36,662 nucleotides of DNA, from assembly GCF_002920575.1 (NCBI RefSeq), contig NZ_PQSQ01000082.1, positions 1 through 36,662 of the forward strand, given 5' to 3'. Source of the DNA: Streptomyces sp. Ru73 (GTDB lineage: Bacteria > Actinomycetota > Actinomycetes > Streptomycetales > Streptomycetaceae). Below, piece after piece: positions 6,756-13,492 of the stretch. A program made the translations under genes and the position numbers. The number at the start of each line of letters is the position of its first letter. The stretch's first letter is position 1. Below the pieces are notes generated by a model. That model saw only the letters and a list, made by a program, of their open reading frames with translations. It did no database searches and had not been told where the DNA came from.

Positions 6756-7739
6756 ATGACCGTTGCTCTGACCGTGCCCCACGCGGCACCCGGCCGCCGG
6801 CCCGCGCCGGGCGGCTCGGACTGCAGCCTGGAGCCGCTGCGGCAGCTGACCACGACGGTGCCCCGCGAGTACGTGCACCGCAGCACGATCACCGAGGTGT
6901 TTCTGACCGACTGGCGCGGCACTGGTCCGGGCGCCTGGACCGTCACCGCCCAGTGGCCGCGTGCCCACTCCTTCTACGCGCCCGCGCACGGCATGCACGA
7001 CCCGGTGATGCTGGCGGAGACCGTCCGCCAGACCGCGATCCTGCTCAGCCACGTCGGGCACGACGTGCCACTCGGCCACCCGGCGATCTGGGGCCGCCTC
7101 CAGTACTCCGTCACGCCGACCGCGCTTGCCCTGACCGGCGCCCCCGCCGACCTCGAACTGCACGTCACCGATCACGACATCGTCCGAAGAGCCGGCCGGC
7201 TGTCCACGATGCGGCAGATGCTCCGCATCGTCCGGGACGGCCGGTACCTGGGCAGCGTCGAGGGCACCCTCAGCTGCCACACGCCCGCGGTGTACCGGCG
7301 GCTGCGCGGTGAGTACGCCGACCTCGAACTGGCGCTGGCCCGCAGGCTCCCGCTGCCCGAGGCCGTCGACCCGGCGCTCGTCGGCCGGGACCGGGCGACG
7401 GACGTGGTACTCGCCCCCGCGTCCGGGAGGGACCGCTGGCAGCTGCGGGTCGACACGACCCACCCCGTCCTCTTCGACCACCCCGTCGACCACGTGCCCG
7501 GCATGCTGATGGTCGAGGCCGCGCGCCAGGCCGCCTACGCCGCGACCGGGCCCGCGCCGTCCCTCGCCGCCGCGATGGACTGCTCCTTCCTCCGCTACGC
7601 CGAGCTGGACGCCCCCTGCTGGGTACGCACCGAGGCCGCCGGACGCGACTCCGCCGGGCTGCCGCGGGTCGCCGTCACCGTGGAACAGCACGGCCGCCCC
7701 GTCTTCACCGCCACGGTGACCTCAGCCCCCGTCGGCTGA
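6756..7739 (+). CDS. AfsA/ScbA-type gamma-butyrolactone synthase
   Basis: This 327-residue protein matches the AfsA family, which joins a beta-ketoacyl chain from acyl carrier protein to dihydroxyacetone phosphate as the key step in butyrolactone signal synthesis. Two hot-dog repeats are visible: one around FYAPAHGMHDPVMLAETVRQ (about 73-92) and one around DHPVDHVPGMLMVEAARQ (about 241-258). Each carries the E-x-x-R pair (E88/R91 and E254/R257) expected at the active sites. The ATG at 6756 follows GGGAGGGA by six bases. The frame extends upstream to a TTG at 6690, but that codon lies inside the ARE/promoter. Control by the receptor at 5934 is strongly suggested. Confidence 0.92.
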   Translation: MTVALTVPHAAPGRRPAPGGSDCSLEPLRQLTTTVPREYVHRSTITEVFLTDWRGTGPGAWTVTAQWPRAHSFYAPAHGMHDPVMLAETVRQTAILLSHVGHDVPLGHPAIWGRLQYSVTPTALALTGAPADLELHVTDHDIVRRAGRLSTMRQMLRIVRDGRYLGSVEGTLSCHTPAVYRRLRGEYADLELALARRLPLPEAVDPALVGRDRATDVVLAPASGRDRWQLRVDTTHPVLFDHPVDHVPGMLMVEAARQAAYAATGPAPSLAAAMDCSFLRYAELDAPCWVRTEAAGRDSAGLPRVAVTVEQHGRPVFTATVTSAPVG

Positions 7740-7752
7740 CCGACGGTGGCCG

Positions 7753-7771
7753 CGGCCGGGTCCGCCGGCCG
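7753..7771. terminator. Hairpin between convergent genes
   Basis: CGGCCGG-GTCCG-CCGGCCG forms a perfect 7-bp stem in the 59-bp gap between the afsA-like gene and the convergent monooxygenase fusion. It lacks a T-run, as is common for Streptomyces terminators. Confidence 0.5.
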
Positions 7772-7798
7772 TTCCGCCCGGCCCGTCCGCCGGGCGCC

Positions 7799-10135
7799 TC
7801 ATCCGCCCAGCGACAGCCGCTGCTTGGGAGCGTCCGTACGGCCCGTCGGCGGGGTACGGCTGCCCGCCCGGTACGGCGCGGGCCACGGCGCACCGGGGCC
7901 GGAATACCCCTGTTCCGCGGCGGCGTGCAGCGTCCAGTGCGGGTCGTACAGGTGCGGCCGGGCCAGCGCGCAGAGGTCGGCGCGGCCGGCGAGGACGAGC
8001 GAATTGACGTCGTCCCAGGACGAGATGGCCCCGACGGCGATCACCGGAACCCCCACCACATTGCGAATGCGATCAGCGAACGGCGTCTGGTAGGAGCGCC
8101 CGAAAGCCGGCTGCTCATCGGACACGACCTGCCCCGTGGAAACGTCGATCGCATCGGCCCCGTGCGCGGCGAAGGCCCGCGCGATCTCCACCGCGTCCTC
8201 GGCCGTGGTGCCGCCCGCCGCCCAGTCGGTCGCGGAGATCCGCACGGTCATGGGCCGCCCGTCCGGCCACACCGCGCGTACCGCGTCGAACACCTCCAGC
8301 GGGAACCGCAGCCGCCCTTCGAGAGAGCCGCCGTACGCGTCGGTGCGGCGGTTGGTCAGCGGCGAGAGGAAGCCGGAGAGCAGATAGCCGTGCGCACAGT
8401 GCAGTTCGAGCAGGTCGAAGCCGGCGCGCGCCGCACGCTCGGCGGCACGTACGAAGTCCTCCCGTACACCGGCCAGCTCCGCGGCCGTCAGCGCGTGCGG
8501 CACCTGGTTGACGCCCTCGCGGTACGGCAGCGCCGAGGCGGCCACCAGCGGCCAGTTGCCCTCCGGGAGCGGCTGGTCGATGCCCTCCCACATCAGCCGG
8601 GTGGAACCCTTCCGGCCCGAGTGGCCCAGCTGCACGCCGATCGCCGTACCGGGCGCGCTGCTGTGCACGAAGTCCGTCACCCGGCGCCAGGCCGCCTCGT
8701 GCTCCGGCGCGTACAACCCCGTGCACCCCGGCGTGATGCGCCCCTGGCTGCTGACGCAGACCATCTCCGTCATCACCAGGCCGGCCCCGCCCAGCGCCCG
8801 GGCGCCCAGGTGGACGAGGTGGAAGTCGCCTGGCGTCCCGTCGGGGCCGGCGCTGTACATGTCCATCGGCGAGACGACGACACGGTTGCGCAGGGACAGG
8901 CCGCCGAGCCGGAACGGGGTGAACATCGGCGGCGTGCCGGGCGCCACCCCGGCCTCCTCCTCGACCGCGGCGACGAAACCGGGATCGCGCAGCCGCAGGT
9001 TGTCGTGGGTGACCCGGCGGCTGCGGGTGAGCAGGTTGAAGGCGAACCGGTACGGCGGCTGGTCGGCGTACTGCGCCAGGTCCTCGAACCACTCCAGGCT
9101 GGCGCGCGCGGCACGCTGGGTGGACTCGACAACGGGTCGGCGCTCCGCCTCGTACGCGGCGAGCGCGTCGGGCAGCGCGGCGTGCTCCTCGAGGCAGGCG
9201 GCGAGCGCGAGGGCGTCCTCCACCGCCAGCTTGGTGCCGGAGCCGATGGAGAAGTGGGCGGTGTGCGCGGCGTCGCCGAGGAGGACGGTGTTCCCCTGCG
9301 ACCAGCGGGCGTTGGTGACCGTACGGAAGGCGGTCCAGGCGGAGTTGTTCGACAGCAGCGGCCGGCCGCCCAGCGCCTCCGAAAAGATCTTGGCGCACTG
9401 CTCGACGGACTCCTCGACCGGGCAGTCCTCCCAGCCGGCCCGCCGCCACACGTCCTCGTGCGCCTCGACGATGACGGTGCTCGCCCCGGACGGCCCGGCC
9501 GCGTGGCCGTGGCCGGACGCGCGGGCGTACGGGTAGCCGTGCAGCTGCACCACCCCGTGCTCCGTCTCGGCGATCTCGAAGCGGAAGGCGTCGAAGGCGA
9601 GACCGGCGGAGAGCCAGATGTAACGGCAGCGGTGGGTGGTGAGGCGCGGGCGGAAGACATCGGCGTGCGCGCCGCGGGTAGCGCTGTGCACGCCGTCGGC
9701 CGCGATCACCAGATCGTGGTCGCGGGCGAGCACGGCAGCGGGCGGCGCCTCGGTACGGAACCGCAGCCGTACGCCGAGCTCACGGCAGCGCGCGTGCAGC
9801 AGCTGGAGGAGCCGGCGGCGCCCGATGGCGGCGAACCCGTGGCCGCCCGAGGTGAGCGTGCGGCCGCGGTGCACGATGTCGATGGCGTCCCAGCGCACGT
9901 ACTCGCGGCGCAGCGCCTCATGGACGACCGGGTCGGCCTGCTCGATGCCGCCCAGCGTCTCGTCCGAGAGGACCACCCCGAAACCGAACGTGTCATCGGG
10001 CGCGTTCCGCTCCCAGACCGTGACCTCGCGGCCCGGGTCCAGCCGCTTGAGCAGGACCGCCGCGTACAGCCCGCCGGGCCCGCCCCCGATGACCGCGATC
10101 CGGCCGCCGCGCAGCGCCGCTCCCCCCTCCGTCAT
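7799..10135 (-). CDS. Monooxygenase/old-yellow-enzyme fusion (2-aminobenzoyl-CoA or salicylyl-CoA hydroxylase type)
   Basis: This 778-residue two-domain flavoenzyme starts with a class A flavoprotein monooxygenase: FAD-binding IGGGPGG at about 17-23 and the second FAD motif LGDAAHTAHFS near 285. From about residue 395 (FTPFRLGGLSLRNR) it continues as an old-yellow-enzyme FMN barrel with LLELHCAHGYLLSGFLSP and NRRTDAYGGS. Length and fusion order match the 2-aminobenzoyl-CoA monooxygenase/reductase of Azoarcus and the proteins annotated salicylyl-CoA 5-hydroxylase in actinobacteria. The likely reaction is hydroxylation of an ortho-substituted benzoyl-CoA, possibly with ring reduction. It follows the enoyl-CoA hydratase after seven bases. 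Whether the substrate carries an amino or a hydroxyl group is not decidable here. Confidence 0.88.
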   Translation of the reverse strand: MTEGGAALRGGRIAVIGGGPGGLYAAVLLKRLDPGREVTVWERNAPDDTFGFGVVLSDETLGGIEQADPVVHEALRREYVRWDAIDIVHRGRTLTSGGHGFAAIGRRRLLQLLHARCRELGVRLRFRTEAPPAAVLARDHDLVIAADGVHSATRGAHADVFRPRLTTHRCRYIWLSAGLAFDAFRFEIAETEHGVVQLHGYPYARASGHGHAAGPSGASTVIVEAHEDVWRRAGWEDCPVEESVEQCAKIFSEALGGRPLLSNNSAWTAFRTVTNARWSQGNTVLLGDAAHTAHFSIGSGTKLAVEDALALAACLEEHAALPDALAAYEAERRPVVESTQRAARASLEWFEDLAQYADQPPYRFAFNLLTRSRRVTHDNLRLRDPGFVAAVEEEAGVAPGTPPMFTPFRLGGLSLRNRVVVSPMDMYSAGPDGTPGDFHLVHLGARALGGAGLVMTEMVCVSSQGRITPGCTGLYAPEHEAAWRRVTDFVHSSAPGTAIGVQLGHSGRKGSTRLMWEGIDQPLPEGNWPLVAASALPYREGVNQVPHALTAAELAGVREDFVRAAERAARAGFDLLELHCAHGYLLSGFLSPLTNRRTDAYGGSLEGRLRFPLEVFDAVRAVWPDGRPMTVRISATDWAAGGTTAEDAVEIARAFAAHGADAIDVSTGQVVSDEQPAFGRSYQTPFADRIRNVVGVPVIAVGAISSWDDVNSLVLAGRADLCALARPHLYDPHWTLHAAAEQGYSGPGAPWPAPYRAGSRTPPTGRTDAPKQRLSLGG

Positions 10136-10142
10136 GCCCGGC

Positions 10143-10970
10143 TCACCTGCCCTGCCACTTCGGGCTGCGCTTGGCGGTGAACGCGGCGTGGAACTCCGCG
10201 TAGTCCGCGCTGTTCATCAGCAGCGCCTGGGTCGCCGCGTCCATCTCGACGGCCGCCGCGAGCGGCATGTCCAACTCAGCGGTGAGCAGCGCCTTGGTCT
10301 GCGCGTGCGCGAGCGCGGGCCCGGTCGCGAGCCGGCGGGCGAGCGCGGCGGCGGCCTCGTGCGCCTTCCCCTCCTCGGCCAGCTCGCTGATCAGCCCGAT
10401 CCGCTCCGCCTCGGGGGCGCGTACGGCCTCGCCGAGCATCAGCAGCCGGGTGGCGTGCCCGAGGCCGACGACGCGGGGCAGCAGGTACGCCGCGCCCATG
10501 TCGCCGCCGGACAGCCCGACCTTGGTGAAGAGGAACGCGAAGCGCGCCGAGGGGTCGGCGACGCGGAAGTCGGCGGCGAGCGCGAGGACGGCCCCGGCCC
10601 CGGCGGCCACGCCGTGCACGGCCGCGATCACGGGGAACGGGCACTCCCGCAGCGCCCGTACGACCTGCCCGGTCATCCGGTTGAAGTCGAGCAGCTGTCC
10701 GGTGTCCATCTCCAGGGTGGCGCCGATGATCTCGTCGACGTCGCCGCCGGAGCAGAAGCCGCGGCCCTCGCCGCCGAGGACGAGGGCGCGTACGGCGCGC
10801 TCGCGGGAGAGCTCGGCGAGCAGGTCGCGGAGGTCGGCGTAGGCGCCGAAGGTGAGGGAATTCAGGGTGTCGGGGCGCGCGAGGGTGACGGTCGCGACGC
10901 CGTCCTCCCTGGTCACGCGGAGGTGTTCCCATGCGTCGGTGGTGTGCGCGGAACCTGTGAACGGGCTCAA
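10143..10970 (-). CDS. Enoyl-CoA hydratase/isomerase family protein
   Basis: This 275-residue crotonase-fold protein has VATVTLARPDTLNSLT near the N-terminus and the oxyanion-hole segments GRGFCSGGDVDE and HGVAAGAGAVLALAADFRVA. It would act on the CoA thioester after ring hydroxylation/reduction, as hydratase or hydrolase; the exact step is unknown. The start is most likely TTG at 10970 behind GAAGGGGG; no ATG precedes the conserved domain, and an in-frame GTG about 18 codons later is the alternative. It is the first gene of a two-gene operon with the flavin fusion. The promoter region contains a 40-bp dyad at 11019-11058. Confidence 0.85.
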   Translation of the reverse strand: MSPFTGSAHTTDAWEHLRVTREDGVATVTLARPDTLNSLTFGAYADLRDLLAELSRERAVRALVLGGEGRGFCSGGDVDEIIGATLEMDTGQLLDFNRMTGQVVRALRECPFPVIAAVHGVAAGAGAVLALAADFRVADPSARFAFLFTKVGLSGGDMGAAYLLPRVVGLGHATRLLMLGEAVRAPEAERIGLISELAEEGKAHEAAAALARRLATGPALAHAQTKALLTAELDMPLAAAVEMDAATQALLMNSADYAEFHAAFTAKRSPKWQGR

Positions 10971-11018
10971 GGGCGTCGTGCCCCCTTCGGCCGGAGGGCT
11001 GGTGCCTGCCTCGCGAAG

Positions 11019-11058
11019 TTATCACGCACCCGTGACCGTCGTCACGAGTACGCGATAA
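11019..11058. promoter_or_regulatory. 40-bp imperfect palindrome, probable operator of the hydratase/monooxygenase operon
   Basis: The half-sites 11019-11038 and 11039-11058 match at 15 of 20 positions when one is reverse-complemented. The outer ends are TTATC...GATAA and the core is CGTGAC-CGTC-GTCACG. On the minus strand it overlaps a possible promoter (GTGACG, 16 bp, GATAAC) about 50 bp before the hydratase start. The size and symmetry suggest a dimeric or tetrameric repressor site. PaaX is the obvious local candidate but this is inference. Confidence 0.6.
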
Positions 11059-11168
11059 GACGACGGCTCGTACCGCCCGACACCACTACCTGCCGCAACA
11101 GGCCGGACACAGCAGAGATTCGTACCGTTATAGAAGGACATCACGCCTTCTGTGAACGGACCACAGCC

Positions 11169-11642
11169 TTGCCGGAGCCAGCTGCCCCGTCGTCCTGGCG
11201 GATCACGCTGCCGCACACCACGGCCGCGGTGCCGATCGCGCGTGCCCTGATCCGCAAGGCGTTCGCCGACATGCACGTGCCGGCGGACAGTGACACGGCG
11301 GAGCTGCTCACGGCCGAGCTGGTGGCCAACGCGGTCGAGCACACCGCGGACGACAAGCCGATCGAGCTGGTCATCGAGGTGCTGCCGAGCGGCCACCAGC
11401 ACGTCGAGGTACATGACAACGACCCGGCGCCGGTCGAGGGGCTGGGCGACGACGAGGTCCCGGCGGGCGACCTGCTGGACGAGGGCGGCCGGGGCCTGCT
11501 GCTGATCCGCACGCTGAGCGTGGACTCCGGCTACCGGCCGACGGAGCAGGGGAAGGTGGTGTGGTTCCGGCTGCCGGCGGATCCGGCTGCGGACCTGGAC
11601 GCGGGCCCGTCGGCGGGCTCATCTGTGGACCCGTCGGAGTGA
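11169..11642 (+). CDS. Small HATPase (anti-sigma/RsbW-like) regulatory protein
   Basis: This protein of about 157 residues has a GHKL-type ATP-binding fold: ELLTAELVANAVEH is the N-box, EVHDNDPAP the G1-like box and GGRGLLLIRTLS the G2 region. No kinase or sensor domain is present. It belongs to the large set of stand-alone HATPase_c_2 proteins in Streptomyces, many of which are anti-sigma factors or switch kinases. The partner is unknown and no sigma or anti-sigma-antagonist gene is adjacent. The start is uncertain: TTG at 11169 is the last one before the domain, but similarity-looking sequence (GHHAFCERT) begins around 11136, just after a GAAGGA and with no standard start codon in frame. 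The C-terminal 25 residues are low complexity. Confidence 0.7.
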   Translation: MPEPAAPSSWRITLPHTTAAVPIARALIRKAFADMHVPADSDTAELLTAELVANAVEHTADDKPIELVIEVLPSGHQHVEVHDNDPAPVEGLGDDEVPAGDLLDEGGRGLLLIRTLSVDSGYRPTEQGKVVWFRLPADPAADLDAGPSAGSSVDPSE

Positions 11643-11647
11643 GGAGG

Positions 11648-11672
11648 TTGTCCACAGCGGGGGTTGTCCACA
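11648..11672 (+). promoter_or_regulatory. Pair of perfect DnaA boxes
   Basis: TTGTCCACA occurs at 11648-11656 and again at 11664-11672, both in the same orientation and 16 bp apart. This is the Streptomyces consensus DnaA box. A degenerate third box (TGTGGACCC, opposite strand) lies at 11624-11632. The pair starts six bases after the HATPase stop codon. Confidence 0.7.
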
Positions 11673-11784
11673 GGGGCGCGGCGTGGGGGGGTGGGGTCGG
11701 TACTTTTGAGGGAGTGCGGTGGAGGTGGGGGAGGGGCCTTACCGCCGGTGGTTGGGGAAGGGAGGGGCCCTCGCCGGGTGAGAT

Positions 11785-13296
11785 TCACCCCTTCGGCCCC
11801 ACTCCCCCCACCGATTCCCCCGCCACCCCTCCCGCAGCTCCCCCCACCGATTCCCCCGCCACCCCTCCCGCAGCTCCCCCCACCGATTCCCCCGCCACCC
11901 CACCAAGCCGCGAGTGCCGCCGCCCGTACACCGTGTACACCACGGCCCCGACCACCAGGAAGACGCCGAACTGCAGCCACGTGGCGGGGCCCGTGCCGTA
12001 GATCAGGTACAGGCAGAACGCGATGCCGAGCAGCGGGCTGACCGGGAAGAACGGCACCCGGAAGCGGCGCGGCAGCTCGGGCCGCGTGCGGCGCAGCACC
12101 ATCACGCAGACGTTCACGACGGCCATGATCGCGAGGGTCCCGATCGTGGTCAGATTCATGACCACGTCCAGCGGCACCACAGCGGCCGGGATCGCGAAGA
12201 CGACGGCGACGATCCAGGTGCCGCGGACCGGCGTGGACGTCTTCGGTGAGATCCGCTCGAAGACTCGCGGGATCAGCCCGTCCCGCGACATCGACATCAG
12301 GATGCGGGTCTGCCCGTACATCACCGCGAGGACGACGGACGCGATGGCGACCACCGCGCCGAACGCGATGATCCCGCCGCCCAGCGCTGACCCGGTGACC
12401 CGGTCGACGATCAGCGAGAGCGCGGCGGGCTTGTCGGCCACGTCGTCGGCGGAGAGCGCGCCGATCGCGGCGAGCGCGACCAGGCAGTACAGCACCGTGA
12501 CGACGCCGATGCAGATCAGGATCGCGGCGGGCACGTTCCGCCGCGGGTTCTTGACCTCCTCGCCCGCCGTGGTGACCGCGTCGAAGCCGATGTACGAGAA
12601 GAACGCGACCGAGGCACCGGAGGTGACCCCGGCGACGCCCTGCGCGGCGAACGGCGAGAGGTTGCCGTCACGGAAGGCGGTGAAGGCGATGGCGCAGAAG
12701 AGGATCAGTACGCCGATCTTCACGACGGCCATCGCGGCGGTGGCCCGGGCGCTCTCGCGGATGCCGCGTACGAGGAGGGTGGCGGCGAGCAGCATGACGA
12801 CGACGGCCGGAACGTTGACGATGCCGCCGTCACCGGGCGGCGCGGACAACGCGGCGGGCAGCTGCCATCCGACGAGGCTGTCCAGCAGCTCGTTGAGGTA
12901 CTGGCCCCAGCCCACCGAGACCGCCGACACCGACACGCCGTACTCCAGCAGCAGGCACCAGCCCACGAGGAAGGCGGTGCGCTCGCCGAGGGTGGCGTAC
13001 GCGTACGAGTACGAGCTGCCGGAGACCGGGATCGCGCCGCCCAGCTCGGCGAACGAGAACGCGGTGAAGACGCAGGTGACCGCGGCGAGCACGAAGGACA
13101 CGACGACGGCGGGGCCGGCCTCGGCGACGGTGTCGGACAGGCCGACGAAGATGCCCGTGCCGACGATGGCGCCGACGCCGAAGCACACCAGCTGGAAGAG
13201 GCCCATGGTGCGCTTGAGGCCGTGGCCTTCGAGGTCCGTGCCGGATTCGGCGACGAGCAGGTCGGGGGACTTGATGCGCAGCCCGGACGCGGACAT
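11785..13296 (-). CDS. APC-family cationic amino acid permease of the arginine deiminase locus
   Basis: This 503-residue membrane protein of the amino acid-polyamine-organocation superfamily has about 12 hydrophobic segments. The hallmark first-helix loop is GVGAIVGTGIFVGLS, followed by SFAELGGAIPVSGSSYSYAYATLGE, typical of the CAT/YhdG branch. The ATG at 13296 follows AGGAAG. It is the third gene in line after arginine deiminase and ornithine carbamoyltransferase on the same strand, so arginine/ornithine exchange or arginine uptake is the best guess. The C-terminal tail is a 12-residue repeat (GGVAGESVGGAA) encoded by 36-bp DNA repeats. The leader contains a strong terminator and an operator-like dyad. 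Confidence 0.85.
   Translation of the reverse strand: MSASGLRIKSPDLLVAESGTDLEGHGLKRTMGLFQLVCFGVGAIVGTGIFVGLSDTVAEAGPAVVVSFVLAAVTCVFTAFSFAELGGAIPVSGSSYSYAYATLGERTAFLVGWCLLLEYGVSVSAVSVGWGQYLNELLDSLVGWQLPAALSAPPGDGGIVNVPAVVVMLLAATLLVRGIRESARATAAMAVVKIGVLILFCAIAFTAFRDGNLSPFAAQGVAGVTSGASVAFFSYIGFDAVTTAGEEVKNPRRNVPAAILICIGVVTVLYCLVALAAIGALSADDVADKPAALSLIVDRVTGSALGGGIIAFGAVVAIASVVLAVMYGQTRILMSMSRDGLIPRVFERISPKTSTPVRGTWIVAVVFAIPAAVVPLDVVMNLTTIGTLAIMAVVNVCVMVLRRTRPELPRRFRVPFFPVSPLLGIAFCLYLIYGTGPATWLQFGVFLVVGAVVYTVYGRRHSRLGGVAGESVGGAAGGVAGESVGGAAGGVAGESVGGVGPKG
11809..11903 (-). repeat. 36-bp tandem repeat encoding the permease C-terminal tail
   Basis: Copies start at 11809, 11845 and 11881; two are complete and the third partial. 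The period is 36 bp, so the frame is kept and the permease ends in three GGVAGESVGG units. The tail would be cytoplasmic and disordered. Confidence 0.85.
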
Positions 13297-13348
13297 GGCG
13301 GTGCTTCTTCCTGGTGGTGCGATGGCCCGGCGGGGTGTGCGGGCACGG

Positions 13349-13381
13349 AAAAGGGGACGGACCGGTGGTGGGTCCGTCCCC
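13349..13381 (-). terminator. Rho-independent terminator or attenuator before the permease gene
   Basis: GGGGACGGACC (13353-13363) pairs perfectly with GGTCCGTCCCC (13371-13381) across a 7-base loop. On the minus strand the stem is followed directly by TTTTCC. It lies 112 bp after the ornithine carbamoyltransferase stop and 57 bp before the permease ATG. It could end the upstream transcript or attenuate the permease mRNA. Confidence 0.75.
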
Positions 13382-13431
13382 CGAGGATCGGTTCGATGGT
13401 AACCGAAATGGTGCATGATCGCCCATTAGGG

Positions 13432-13445
13432 CGTATTTCTATGCG
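13432..13445. promoter_or_regulatory. Operator-like dyad upstream of the permease gene
   Basis: CGTAT-TTCT-ATGCG is an inverted repeat with one mismatch and a 4-bp spacer. It matches the dyad in front of ornithine carbamoyltransferase (CGTAT-GCCT-ATACG) at 11 of 14 positions. It is a candidate ArgR-type site; the regulator is inferred. Confidence 0.45.
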
Positions 13446-13492
13446 ATGCAGCGGTCCGGGAGGGCCAAGGCCCGCCGAGCGGGGCGTGCGCC

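Noticed and set aside
9636..11141. Long plus-strand frame antisense to the monooxygenase and hydratase genes, continuing into the HATPase gene
   Set aside because: It is the GC-skewed shadow of well-supported minus-strand genes; only its end (from about 11169) has protein-family motifs.
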